Below, piece by piece: positions 1-8,616 of a stretch of 64,000 nucleotides of DNA. The notes under the pieces were generated by a model, which ran no database searches, was not told the DNA's origin, and saw only the letters and a program-made list of their open reading frames with translations. Made by a program: the position numbers and the translations under genes. The stretch is from the NCBI RefSeq assembly GCF_002362315.1, contig NZ_MTZV01000006.1, positions 310,001 through 374,000 of the forward strand, in the 5' to 3' direction. Each line of letters opens with the position of its first letter. Position 1 is the first letter of the stretch. This DNA is from Paraburkholderia acidicola (GTDB lineage Bacteria > Pseudomonadota > Gammaproteobacteria > Burkholderiales > Burkholderiaceae).

Positions 1-73
1 ACACCCACGGTATTCACGACGTCCCGGCCGTTTGACCCACACGGCATCGGGCGTTTTCTTCGGGAGACATGAG

Positions 74-1249
74 ATGCAGGTTGCCGGATCGATGGTTGAA
101 GACTGGCGCGCGTTTGCAACGAGCGCGACGATTGCCGGGACGACGCTCAGCGACGATGCGGTCGTCGTGCAGTGGAGCGATGCGCGCCGCTCGCCGTATC
201 ACTTCGTCTGGTTGCGCGACAATTGCGCGTGCAACCAGTGCGTGCATGCGCTGACTCGCGAGCAGGTCTTCGAGATCGCTGACATACCGGATGACCTGGC
301 CGCCGTCGAGGTATCGATTGACGATGCAGGCGCGATGCAGGTGCGATGGTCGGACGGCCACCGTAGCGTCTACGCACCCGGCTGGCTGCGTGCGCATGCG
401 TACGACGATGCATCGCGTGCAGAACGGCACGGTGGCAATACACGAAAGATCTGGGACGCGTCGGGTGGGTCGACACTTGCCGTCTTCGACTGGCGCGACG
501 TCATGCACGACGAACGCGCGCTGCATGCCTGGCTCGTCGCGCTGCGCGATACCGGGCTCACGCTCGTGCGCGGCGTACCGACGGAGCCCGGCAGCGTCGC
601 CGATATCGCGCGGCGCATTTCGTTTATCCGCGAAAGTAACTTTGGCGTGCTGTTCGACGTGAAATCGAAGGCGGTACCCGACAGCAATGCCTACACGTCG
701 ATCAACCTGCCGCCGCATACCGATCTGCCCACCCGCGAGTTGCAACCGGGCCTGCAGTTTCTGCATTGCCTCGTGAACGATGCGCCTGGCGGCGACAACG
801 TGTTCGTCGACGGCTTTGCGCTGGCCGACGCGTTGCGCACGCACTGGCCCGACGATTTCGCGGCACTTACGACCGTGCCGTTTGAGTTCTGGAACAAGAG
901 CGCTTCGAGCGATTACCGTTGCTCGGCGCCCGTGATCGCGCTGGACGGGCGAGGCGAAGTCAGCGAAGTACGGCACGCGAATTTTCTGCGCGGGCCGATC
1001 GACGCAGCCGCGCAGACGATGCCCGCGGTGTACCGTGCGTATCGCCGCTTCATCGGGCTCGCGCGCGATGCGCGGTTCCACGTGCAGCGGCGGCTCACAG
1101 CCGGCGAGATGTGGGCGTTCGACAACCGCAGAATCCTCCATGCCCGCACCGCGTTCGATCCGCGCGGCGGCGCCCGGCATCTGCAGGGTTGCTATGTGGA
1201 TCGCGACGAATTGCTGTCGCGGATCAGGATTCTCGAACGATCGCTATAA
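74..1249 (+). CDS. gamma-butyrobetaine hydroxylase-like Fe(II)/2-oxoglutarate dioxygenase
   Basis: A 391-residue member of the TauD/TfdA superfamily with the two-domain plan of gamma-butyrobetaine dioxygenase. Residues 35-110 form the small N-terminal domain with its WLRDNCACNQC zinc-binding Cys cluster (C51, C53, C56). The C-terminal double-stranded beta-helix carries the iron ligands H215-T-D217 (PPHTDLP) and H356 (ILHAR), and R368 is positioned to hold 2-oxoglutarate. The family hydroxylates gamma-butyrobetaine to L-carnitine or acts on related trimethyl compounds. An upstream in-frame ATG at 32 exists, but GGGAG at 62-66 sits seven bases before the ATG at 74, so I chose that one. No carnitine genes lie beside it, so the exact substrate is inferred from family only. 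Confidence 0.85.
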   Translation: MQVAGSMVEDWRAFATSATIAGTTLSDDAVVVQWSDARRSPYHFVWLRDNCACNQCVHALTREQVFEIADIPDDLAAVEVSIDDAGAMQVRWSDGHRSVYAPGWLRAHAYDDASRAERHGGNTRKIWDASGGSTLAVFDWRDVMHDERALHAWLVALRDTGLTLVRGVPTEPGSVADIARRISFIRESNFGVLFDVKSKAVPDSNAYTSINLPPHTDLPTRELQPGLQFLHCLVNDAPGGDNVFVDGFALADALRTHWPDDFAALTTVPFEFWNKSASSDYRCSAPVIALDGRGEVSEVRHANFLRGPIDAAAQTMPAVYRAYRRFIGLARDARFHVQRRLTAGEMWAFDNRRILHARTAFDPRGGARHLQGCYVDRDELLSRIRILERSL

Positions 1250-2146
1250 GAACGGCGGGGCCGCCGCCTATATTTCGTCTGGTGCAATTTGTATTTAATA
1301 TAAATGCATTCCGGTGTCTGTCCGGATAAGTGAGCGCACTGGAAAATTGACTAGTCAATCTGATAAATAACGGCGCTCGCAGCAACTTCCCGGTAGTTGC
1401 GGGTGCAACCAGGTCAATTTTCTTTGCCGGAAGTAACAGCCCGGTCATATTCCATCTTATCGCCCCGCCGACAACTACCCGGGCGCGTCAGTGATTTCCA
1501 TGCAACTACATTTTCCGGTGGTGAAAATTAAAATTCTTCTTGTACAATTCGTCCAACCTAAGTGACGGCAAACGCAACCAGAGTCACGTCCGCGACAAGA
1601 TCGTAGCGCCCTGCAGTGCCGACAGGCAGCGCGATGCAAGAACGCGAAGAGCGGACAGCGACTTTGAGGGCGACAGCCAGCGCCATCAGGATTCAAGAAG
1701 AAACGGACAGGGAATGCCGCGACGTCAAGCGATATAAACCGCTTGCCGGTGCGGGTGAAAAAAATGAATCGACAAGGGGTTTGACCGGAACGGAACAGGC
1801 AGAGATCTCCGCCAGATAGCACCACGTGCTGACAGGCAGGCCACGCATCGCTTTTTGCGAATACGGGCTGCCCCGGGCAGGGGTGTGTGCGCCCTGATAG
1901 TTAACGCGATTACGCGAAACGAGAATTATCGAAAGAGGCTCCTGTTGATTCGGGACTTTGGGGAATCGCTCGTGATTTCATCGGTGATTCACATTTGAAT
2001 TCAGGATCGGAGTGCCGTCGCATGTAGTTGCGGGGGCAACAACCCGGTCGTGCATTAACAGAATTATCAGAAGCCGGTTATTTTGTTTTTTGCATGTTGC
2101 GCTTCGTTATGGGGGCGCACGTTTCCAACAAGAAACGAGGATAGAA
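1250..2146. other. long intergenic region with two copies of a small hairpin element
   Basis: No convincing gene. The short open frames here lack coding-type composition and ribosome sites. Much of 1265-1560 is AT-rich relative to the genome. A hairpin GTTGC-GGGT-GCAAC occurs at 1396-1409 and recurs as GTTGC-GGGG-GCAAC at 2027-2040. Both copies are preceded by GTA and followed within a few bases by GGTC. The second lies about 105 bases before the next gene's start, so it would fall in that gene's leader or promoter. Confidence 0.5.
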
Positions 2147-2737
2147 ATGAAGTATCGCGTGCTTGCGTCGTGTGCCGTGGTGGTGTTGGCCGCCTGTGTG
2201 CAAAACCCTCAGCAGGGCAATCTCGTCAGGATTTGCGACGACCACGGGTGTTCCGACCGGCCCAAAGATCAAGGGACGTTCGAAGCCGCCAATAATGCGC
2301 CCGATGAAAATGCCGACCCGCGTATCACTGCGCTAAAAGCGGCCGCCGAGAAAGAGCCGCGCGCGGCCTACGATCTCGGCCTGCGTTATTTCCGCGGCGA
2401 CGGCGTACGGCAGGACAGCTATCAGGCGCTGGTCTGGATGCGCAAGGCCGGCGAAGCCGGAAACCTGCAGGCCGAAAAAGCCTTGGGGAGCTTCTATCTG
2501 TTCGGTCTCGAAGAGATGGGACCGGACCCGCGTGAAGCAGAGAAGTGGTTGATGCTCGCGGCGAGCCGCGGCGACCAGGAGTCGAAGAAGCTTCTGGTGC
2601 AGGCACGAGCCGACAAACTGGCCGACGCGGCCGACTACAAACGACAAAAAGAAGAGCGCGAGCTGTATTACGGCTACTGGTATTCGGGTTACGCGTATCA
2701 GGGCTATTGGCGTCAGCAGGCGTGGTACTGGTACTGA
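2147..2737 (+). CDS. Sel1-repeat lipoprotein with aromatic C-terminal tail
   Basis: A 196-residue predicted lipoprotein. The signal peptide ends in the lipobox LAAC with C17 as the lipidated residue. Residues of about 72-145 hold two Sel1/TPR-like repeats (AAYDLGLRYFRGDGV, then AEKALGSFYLFG), a fold used for protein contacts. The last 23 residues contain nine Tyr and four Trp, an unusual surface or carbohydrate-binding type of tail. The frame stays open upstream to 2012, but the ATG at 2147 follows a purine-rich AACGAGGA site and starts the signal peptide, so it is preferred. A second lipoprotein follows on the same strand after 130 bases. Function is unknown. Confidence 0.8.
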   Translation: MKYRVLASCAVVVLAACVQNPQQGNLVRICDDHGCSDRPKDQGTFEAANNAPDENADPRITALKAAAEKEPRAAYDLGLRYFRGDGVRQDSYQALVWMRKAGEAGNLQAEKALGSFYLFGLEEMGPDPREAEKWLMLAASRGDQESKKLLVQARADKLADAADYKRQKEERELYYGYWYSGYAYQGYWRQQAWYWY

Positions 2738-2867
2738 GCCCACCTCAGGACGGTACCGACGCGAGATTTGAGGCGGCCATTACGGGGGCTGCTTCATCAG
2801 GGGCTTATTTCGGATCGCCAGGACGAATAAGTCGAACATCGAGATCACTTACTACGACCATCAACCT

Positions 2868-3698
2868 ATGAACCTCATTTCGAAATATTCGGGCGTCAAG
2901 GACGCCATCGCGATCGCCCTGGTCGGGTCTCTGGCTGCATGCGGGGGCATGGTGACCACGGGCAACCAGAATCTTGGCGTGACAGGCGCGGCGGGCGGTG
3001 CCACGAGCGCTGGCGCTGACGAATCGTTGCAGCGTTGTCCGGCGCCCCTCGGGACGATTGCCGTCGACGACGGCCGCAACGCCGACTGGTTCGGTCCGTT
3101 CGGCAGCGCCACGCAGGTGACCAGCATCGATCCGCTGCTGCGTCTCGCCGTGCAGGAATCCAACTGCTTCGTCATTACGTCGATCGGTAACCAGAAGACC
3201 GACTCGCGCCTGTCGCGCATTACGGACCTGCAGCGCAACTCCGGCGAATACCGCGCCGGCTCGAAGCAGCAGAAAGGCCAGCGCGTCGCGGCTGACTACT
3301 ATATGGAACCGTCGATCGTCATCAGCAACTCGCCGATTGGCGGGATGGTCGGTGCGCTGGGCGGTCTGATCCCCGGGGGAGGGGCGATAGCGGCGATCGC
3401 CGGCAGCGTTCAGACGAAGGCATCGGTCGTGACGTTGACGCTGTTCGACGTGCGCTCGGCGGTGCAGATTGCGGCGGCCGAAGGCAGTTCGACGGCCACG
3501 AACTATGGTGCGGCGCTGGGGGCACTCGGTGGCAGCGCCGGCGGTGGCCTGGGCGGCTTCTCGAAGACGCCGGAAGGCAAGGCGACGGTGTCCGCGTTTA
3601 TCGATGCGTGGAACAAGATGGTCGTCTCATTGCGCAGCTACAAGGCGCAGGACGTGAAGGGCGGCTTGGGCCGGGGTGGTCAGCTCAAGGTGAACTGA
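2868..3698 (+). CDS. CsgG-like outer-membrane lipoprotein
   Basis: A 276-residue lipoprotein with signal peptide and lipobox SLAAC (C25). The body (about residues 55-190) resembles the CsgG/HfaB family: a predicted alpha/beta domain with a Gly-rich hydrophobic stretch (GALGGLIPGGGAIAAIAG) in the position of the membrane-inserting segments. CsgG proteins form secretion pores for curli-type fibres. No curli subunit, CsgE or CsgF gene is visible nearby, so a secretion role is only a family inference. No clear Shine-Dalgarno precedes the ATG. It may be cotranscribed with the Sel1 lipoprotein upstream, and a strong terminator follows at 3737. Confidence 0.7.
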   Translation: MNLISKYSGVKDAIAIALVGSLAACGGMVTTGNQNLGVTGAAGGATSAGADESLQRCPAPLGTIAVDDGRNADWFGPFGSATQVTSIDPLLRLAVQESNCFVITSIGNQKTDSRLSRITDLQRNSGEYRAGSKQQKGQRVAADYYMEPSIVISNSPIGGMVGALGGLIPGGGAIAAIAGSVQTKASVVTLTLFDVRSAVQIAAAEGSSTATNYGAALGALGGSAGGGLGGFSKTPEGKATVSAFIDAWNKMVVSLRSYKAQDVKGGLGRGGQLKVN

Positions 3699-3736
3699 CG
3701 CGTCTGCGGCGCTATATCGAGGCTGCCGTTTGTCGG

Positions 3737-3771
3737 GGCCCGCTTGCACGGTTCGTGTGAGCGGGCCTTTT
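3737..3771 (+). terminator. rho-independent terminator after the CsgG-like gene
   Basis: GGCCCGCT (3737-3744) pairs perfectly with AGCGGGCC (3760-3767). An inner CAC/GTG extension closes the loop and TTTT follows directly. It ends the lipoprotein pair. Confidence 0.85.
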
Positions 3772-3780
3772 GTTTCTGGA

Positions 3781-4071
3781 TCAGGCCTCGGCGGTCAGCC
3801 CGCAGAGAATTTCAGCGGAGATCATGGCGGCGGCATTCGACGGTGCAGGGCGTTCAGCCGGTCGGAAGACGGCGTCGCCGCGACGGATCTTGCGGCGCGA
3901 CACCGCACAGGTGCCCGAGGTGTGCGCAGAACGGCGGCGCCAGCGCTGCTCGCCATAATGACAGCGGCCGGGCTCGACCCAACGGATCACAAGGGTGGTG
4001 TCGGAGCGTTCGAGAATCTCGATACGAACGCCATTGGCGCCGGTCAGGGGGATGGACTCTGTGGTCTTCAT
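3781..4071 (-). CDS. DUF3331 family small protein
   Basis: A 96-residue protein that resembles the DUF3331 family, seen mainly in Burkholderiaceae. Recognisable features are IRWVEPGRCHYGEQRW in the centre, a second Cys (GTCAVSRR) about 17 residues later, and an Arg/Pro-rich stretch with a conserved GDAVFRPA-type segment. The spaced cysteines and basic residues would suit a small metal-binding or nucleic-acid-binding domain, but no function is known. Two adjacent ATGs exist (4074 and 4071). GGAG at 4081-4078 is six bases from the second, which I chose. It is convergent with the CsgG-like gene. Confidence 0.7.
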   Translation of the reverse strand: MKTTESIPLTGANGVRIEILERSDTTLVIRWVEPGRCHYGEQRWRRRSAHTSGTCAVSRRKIRRGDAVFRPAERPAPSNAAAMISAEILCGLTAEA

Positions 4072-4402
4072 CATCGGCTCCGGTAGGTGTGGTGTGCCGA
4101 ATGTAGTCCTGCCGGGGACGGAGTGCCATTGTGCGCCAGTTGAAACACCGTTCTCCAAATAGCAACAATCGAACCCGAGCAATGGCCGACTACCGGGGGA
4201 CGCGGCTTTGCGGGAACAATGGTTGCGATAGGACGGATTTTTGCAACAGAGTGTTGTACCGGGTGAGACAAGCCGAAGCGGTGTAGGCTGGCTGCAGCGC
4301 ATCCATTAAGATGGGCGCTCTCGCCGGAATGCGCGGGCGGAGGGCAGTGTACCGCGCCTGTGCAGACCGGCGTCGCCAGCTCCGCAACCCGTATGAGGCT
4401 CC
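4072..4402. other. intergenic region between divergent genes
   Basis: About 330 bases between the DUF3331 gene (minus) and the AI-2E transporter gene (plus). It should hold both promoters. I see no hairpin, repeat or confident -35/-10 pair. Confidence 0.4.
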
Positions 4403-5479
4403 ATGATCCAGCGTCCGTCGTCGCAAGACCCTCACTCTCCCAATCGCGCGCAGATGCAGCAGATCGCGTCGGCAGTTCTGTACGGCGTGCTGGTCGTGCT
4501 CGCGTTATGGGTCGTGCACAACTTCATTCCCGCGGTGGTCTGGGCGGCCGTGATCGCGATTGCGCTGTGGCCGGCGATGCGGGCAATCGAAGGGCATCGG
4601 CTGTTCAAGGGACGCACGACGCTGATCTCGATCGTGCTCACGACAGCGGTCGGACTGCTCGTCGTGCTGCCGATCGGTCTGGGGATCACCCAGGCGGCGC
4701 GCGAGGCGCACGACCTGATCGTTTGGACGCGCACCATCCAGGATAACGGTGTGCCGTTGCCTGCATTTGTCGAGCATCTGCCGTTCGGCGCGCAGCAGAT
4801 CAGCACCTGGTGGCAGGCCAATCTCGCGCAGCCGCTGAATGCATCGCCGGCCATGAAAGGGCTGCACAGCGAAGCGGTGGTCACGTTCGGCCGGCATTTC
4901 GGCGCGCGTGCCGCGCATGGCTTGCTGGTGTTCGGCTTCACGCTGGTCACGCTGTTCGTGATCTTCCAGGCCGGACCGCGTCTGTCAGGTGCCTTGCTGA
5001 AAGGCGCGCGCCGGGCGTTCGGCGCCGACGGTGCGCAGATCCTGCAGCGCATGGCTGGTGCGGTGCGCGGCACCGTGACGGGGCTCGTGGTGGTCGGGCT
5101 CGGCGAAGGTGCGCTGCTCGGTGTCGCCTACGCCATTGCCGGTGTGCCGCATGCGGCGCTGCTGGCGCTCGTCACCGCGGTTGCGGCCATGCTGCCGTTT
5201 TGCGCGCCGATCGTATTTTGCGGCGCTGCGTTGTGGCTCTTTGCCGTGCAGGGCGCGGTGGCAGGCGCGATCGGTGTGGCGGCATTTGGCGTGGTCGTCG
5301 TGTTCGTCGCCGAGCATTTCGTGCGGCCGGTGTTGATCGGCAACTCGACGCGCCTGCCGTTTCTGCTGGTGCTGTTCGGCATCCTGGGCGGCGCCGAGAC
5401 ATTCGGTCTGCTTGGGCTCTTCATCGGTCCGGCGCTGATGACGGTGCTCGTCGTGCTGTGGGCGGACTGGGTGCAGTAG
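4403..5479 (+). CDS. AI-2E family (UPF0118/PerM-like) transporter
   Basis: A 358-residue polytopic inner-membrane protein of the AI-2E transporter family. Hydrophobic pairs at about residues 18-60 and 70-95 are followed by a soluble segment (about 100-165), then further membrane spans between about 170 and 355. The late signature segment (RPVLIGNSTRLPFLLVLFGILGG and the following GLLGLFIGPAL) is typical of the family and sits near the C-terminus. Members have been linked to autoinducer-2 export or ion antiport. Which applies here cannot be read from sequence. No operon partner: the next gene is convergent. Confidence 0.85.
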   Translation: MIQRPSSQDPHSPNRAQMQQIASAVLYGVLVVLALWVVHNFIPAVVWAAVIAIALWPAMRAIEGHRLFKGRTTLISIVLTTAVGLLVVLPIGLGITQAAREAHDLIVWTRTIQDNGVPLPAFVEHLPFGAQQISTWWQANLAQPLNASPAMKGLHSEAVVTFGRHFGARAAHGLLVFGFTLVTLFVIFQAGPRLSGALLKGARRAFGADGAQILQRMAGAVRGTVTGLVVVGLGEGALLGVAYAIAGVPHAALLALVTAVAAMLPFCAPIVFCGAALWLFAVQGAVAGAIGVAAFGVVVVFVAEHFVRPVLIGNSTRLPFLLVLFGILGGAETFGLLGLFIGPALMTVLVVLWADWVQ

Positions 5480-5509
5480 AGGGCGCGCGTCGCTGCCCGA
5501 AGCGCCTCG

Positions 5510-6607
5510 TCAGGCGGGGATGCGTACGCGCGGCGTCAGCACGCGTCCCAGCGGTACCGATGCCTTTGCCACGAGCAGCAGCGCACTGACCGCGACGGCA
5601 TCGGCCAGCAGACCGAGCGGCACATTCAGATAACCGTCGGTGGCGGTATACAGCAGCGAATCGACGACAAGCGAAATCACCGCCCCCGCGACAAAACACA
5701 ACAACCCCTTGCGTCCGACCAGGCCGATCCACGGCAACCACTGCGCAAGCTTCTTCGCGAAACCTATGCGGATCAGGTTCGCGACAAGCCACGCGATCGC
5801 CAGAAAATTCCCCACCCGTAACCACGACAGGTTCTGCTTGAGGCTACCGTCGGGCAGCGAGCTTTCGATAAAGATCTTGTAATACGCCGCGGCGATAACG
5901 ATGGCGAGCGCCGCGAGGCTCACGATCCAGCCGAACCGATGTGCGGCGACCCGCTGGTACACCGGCTGGTAGCGCGCGAGTGCGCCGAGTACGAACAGCA
6001 GTTGCCAGGCAAACGGATTGAAGTCCCAGTGCGCGTCTTCGACTGTCGGCAGATAGCCTTGCAGCGGTCGCGCGACGGCCCACAGCGCCACGCTGCCCGC
6101 GAGCAGCAGCCAGGGCTTGCGGCGTGCGAGCGGCAGGATGGCGGGCGTGGTCAGCGCGAAGAAGGTGTACATCGGCAGTACCGATGCGAGATACGGCTGG
6201 CGTCGGAACAGCACGATGTCGCGCAGCCCGGCGAGCGGCGCGGCGATGAATTCGTCGAGGTCGTCGGTGGTCATGTTCGGCGCGTCGATGCTGAGCGCGA
6301 CCAGTACCGCGCTGACCAGCAGCATCAGGGCCGCGGTGATCAGAAAGGCGCGATAGATTTCGAGCGCGCGCCGCAGGAAACGCTGCCGCGCGATGGCCTC
6401 GTTGCGCCGTTCGGCGAGTGCCGCATAGGCGGTCGCCGTTGCAAAGCCACCGAGAAATACGAACACTTCAGCCGCATCGCACAGCGCGTAGGCATGCAGC
6501 GTGAAGCGCGACAGAATGCTGCCACCGATGTGATCGACCACGATGATCAGCAGCACGAGCCCACGAAAAAAATCCAGCTCGATCAGACGGGAAGACGACG
6601 TTTGCAT
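5510..6607 (-). CDS. OpgC domain membrane acyltransferase
   Basis: A 365-residue membrane protein of the OpgC/acyltransferase_3 type. The first segment (RLIELDFFRGLVLLIIVVDHIGG) has the Arg/Asp plus catalytic-His arrangement of this family (H near the end of the first span). About ten hydrophobic spans follow. OpgC succinylates osmoregulated periplasmic glucans in the inner membrane. Several Burkholderiales copies lie apart from opgGH, as this one does. An in-frame ATG at 6667 would add 20 residues, and neither start has a strong ribosome site. I chose 6607 because the conserved block begins right after it. Confidence 0.8.
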   Translation of the reverse strand: MQTSSSRLIELDFFRGLVLLIIVVDHIGGSILSRFTLHAYALCDAAEVFVFLGGFATATAYAALAERRNEAIARQRFLRRALEIYRAFLITAALMLLVSAVLVALSIDAPNMTTDDLDEFIAAPLAGLRDIVLFRRQPYLASVLPMYTFFALTTPAILPLARRKPWLLLAGSVALWAVARPLQGYLPTVEDAHWDFNPFAWQLLFVLGALARYQPVYQRVAAHRFGWIVSLAALAIVIAAAYYKIFIESSLPDGSLKQNLSWLRVGNFLAIAWLVANLIRIGFAKKLAQWLPWIGLVGRKGLLCFVAGAVISLVVDSLLYTATDGYLNVPLGLLADAVAVSALLLVAKASVPLGRVLTPRVRIPA

Positions 6608-7141
6608 GCGTGTTGACAAAAGCGGTTCGTTGCCGCGGCGCGCGAAAGCTGGGGGACGCGTCGGCATGAACCTGAATTGGGAAGGCGGACGATATACGCA
6701 ACGTTGCGAGCGGGCGGGGTCTCGTGCATCGTCCGATGCCGCCGTATCGTGAAAACAAGTGCGCGGCGGCAGCGTCGTAGAAACTGACACGACCCTGGTT
6801 CACGAGTTCCACCACGCGAGCGCAGATAGCCGTTCGGAATATTTCGTCGAATTACCCCGACGTCTGACGCACACCATCGAGCCGGCTCCGCGCAACTTGC
6901 CATCCAGATATCGCTCGCGCGCGGCAGCGCCCGATCGCGTCAATGCCGCCGATTGACGCACCCGACGTGGGCCTTTCACAACGCTTCATCCATCGGGCGT
7001 GAGTCGCTAATAGACGAGAATATTACATTATGTAAGGATTGCGATCGTCGCGCGGGCACAGCCGCCGGCATCAGTGGAGAACGCGACCTGAAACGACAGG
7101 CCGTCTCAAAAATAAGTTGTCCGTAGAGTTTGGAGATCGCA
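6608..7141. other. intergenic region between divergent opgC-like and porin genes
   Basis: About 530 bases with no convincing gene. It contains the palindrome at 7023-7035 described separately and should carry the promoters of both flanking genes. Confidence 0.4.
7023..7035. promoter_or_regulatory. 13-bp palindrome upstream of the porin gene
   Basis: TTACAT-T-ATGTAA is a perfect 6+1+6 inverted repeat 106 bases before the porin ATG. Its size and symmetry suit a dimeric repressor or activator such as a GntR-family protein. The cognate regulator is not identifiable here. Confidence 0.4.
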
Positions 7142-8311
7142 ATGAAAAAGCAGGTTATCGCGCTGGCGGCATCCGCCGCTTTTACCGCACCCGTCTTCGC
7201 ACAGAGCAGCGTCACGCTGTATGGCGTGATCGATGAGGGCTTCGTCTACACGAACAATACGAATGCCCAGGGCAAGGCGTCCTATCAGATGCAGAGCGGC
7301 TACGCACAGGGCAGCCGTTGGGGGCTGAGGGGGAGCGAAGATCTCGGCGGTGGCCTGAAGGCAGTCTTCACGCTCGAGAACGGGTTCGAACTGAACACCG
7401 GCAAGTTGCTGCAGGGCAACCGGATATTCGGGCGGCAGGCGTTCATTGGTCTCGCGGACGATAAGTACGGTACGGTCATGCTCGGTCGTCAATACGATTC
7501 GCTCGTTGACTATCTCGCGCAAATGACGGCGAACGGCAACTGGGGCGGTTTCCTGCTATCGCATCCGCTCGATAACGACAACACCGACAACTCGTTTCGC
7601 GTGAACAACACGGTGAAGTACGCGAGTCGGACTGTCTCCGGCTTGCAGTTCGGCGGTACGTACAGCTTCAGCAACGGCACGAACTTCGCGAACAATCGAC
7701 AGTACAGCGTCGGCACGCAATACACGCGCGGACCGCTGCTGCTCGCGGCTGCGTATCTGCAGGCGAACAATCCGGGGGTTGGTGACAGCGGCGCGATCGC
7801 GGCCAACGATGCGAACTTCACGTCTGATCGCCTACGTGTTTTCGGCGGCGGTGCGAAGTATACGTTTGGTTCGGCAACCGTCGGCCTCGTCTACACCAAC
7901 ACGAACGTTAAGAATCCGGCGGGCACGGTGTACCTGACGGACGCATCGGGTAACTTCTCGCCGCTGGTCGGCGCGGGCGGCACGCTGAGCGCACTGAAAT
8001 TCCAGAACTTCGAAGTGAACGGAAAGTATCAGGTCACACCGGGCTTCTTCGTCGGCGCGCAGTATGTCTATACGCTCGTGAATTACGAGGCATCGACGGG
8101 CAACCTGAGACCGAAGTTCCACACGCTTGGCCTGATGGCCGACTACAACCTGTCGAAGCGCACCGACTTCTACGTGCAGAGCGCGTATCAGAAGGTTGGT
8201 GGCGACAAGACTGGTACCGTGCTCGATCATGCAGCTATTCCGGGCTCGGGTGGGGTTTCGTCGGCGGCGAACCAGTTCGCGGTTCGTGCGGCGGTTCGGC
8301 ATAAGTTTTGA
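7142..8311 (+). CDS. Gram-negative trimeric porin (porin_4 family)
   Basis: A 389-residue general diffusion porin of the beta-proteobacterial type. The signal peptide MKKQVIALAASAAFTAPVFA is cleaved before QSSVTLYGVID, the standard mature start. The rest alternates short amphipathic beta-strands with loops and ends RHKF, with the terminal Phe recognised by the BAM complex. GGAG at 7132-7135 lies six bases before this ATG. A frame-extended start at 7130 would spoil the signal peptide. Sixteen-stranded family members form trimeric pores in the outer membrane. It is monocistronic, with decayed sequence downstream. Confidence 0.93.
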   Translation: MKKQVIALAASAAFTAPVFAQSSVTLYGVIDEGFVYTNNTNAQGKASYQMQSGYAQGSRWGLRGSEDLGGGLKAVFTLENGFELNTGKLLQGNRIFGRQAFIGLADDKYGTVMLGRQYDSLVDYLAQMTANGNWGGFLLSHPLDNDNTDNSFRVNNTVKYASRTVSGLQFGGTYSFSNGTNFANNRQYSVGTQYTRGPLLLAAAYLQANNPGVGDSGAIAANDANFTSDRLRVFGGGAKYTFGSATVGLVYTNTNVKNPAGTVYLTDASGNFSPLVGAGGTLSALKFQNFEVNGKYQVTPGFFVGAQYVYTLVNYEASTGNLRPKFHTLGLMADYNLSKRTDFYVQSAYQKVGGDKTGTVLDHAAIPGSGGVSSAANQFAVRAAVRHKF

Positions 8312-8390
8312 GGTTTGGGTGGCGCGGCGCTGTGGCGTGGCGTCGCCACAAGCTTGACCTGGTTGGTCGGGTTTTCTTGTTTCAAGCTGA

Positions 8391-8525
8391 TTCGAGTATC
8401 GATCCGAGAGGAAGGTGCTGCAACACGCTGGCAAGGTGTTCCAGGGACTATCCACGGAAGCGTTGTCGAGGGCGCTGAAGGCCAGCGTGTTACCGGAGGT
8501 TTGTTGTGTCGAGCAAGATCATTGA
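8391..8525 (+). pseudogene. remnant of a RelE/HigB-like toxin C-terminus
   Basis: An open stretch without start codon, bounded by TGA at 8388. It reads KVLQHAGKVFQGLSTEALSR, then a segment ending LPEVCCVEQDH and a stop. This looks like the C-terminal helix and tail of RelE/HigB-type toxins encoded upstream of the antitoxin found next. Its stop overlaps the antitoxin start by 20 bases, the arrangement of an intact pair. The N-terminal catalytic part is absent. The call rests on pattern similarity and position only. Confidence 0.4.
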
Positions 8526-8616
8526 ATCCCTGCGTGACGACCTGGCCGCACTGCATCAAGCGGGTGCGATCAGTAAGGTGACGTTGCGTGAATTCGACGC
8601 GATCGCCACCCCGCCT
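8506..8616 (+). pseudogene. truncated Xre-type antitoxin (HigA-like) gene
   Basis: Starts GTG with GGAGG about nine bases upstream. It encodes MSSKIIESLRDDLAALHQAG and the following ISKVTLREFDAIATPP, the typical N-terminal region of the DNA-binding transcriptional regulators paired with RelE/HigB-like toxins. Where the helix-turn-helix should follow, the frame runs straight into the complement of the LysR gene's 3' end and loses all similarity. The gene therefore keeps only about 37 codons of roughly 100. The junction lies within a few bases of the LysR stop codon. Confidence 0.6.

Noticed and set aside
1540-1825. Short open frames in the 1250-2146 region
   Set aside because: No ribosome sites, mixed AT-rich composition and no similarity I can recognise.
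3730-4106. Plus-strand open frames of about 120 codons over the DUF3331 gene
   Set aside because: They begin inside the terminator hairpin and lie antisense to a recognisable family member.
8315-8581. An 88-codon frame overlapping the toxin remnant
   Set aside because: It is out of frame with both toxin and antitoxin fragments and has no recognisable sequence.
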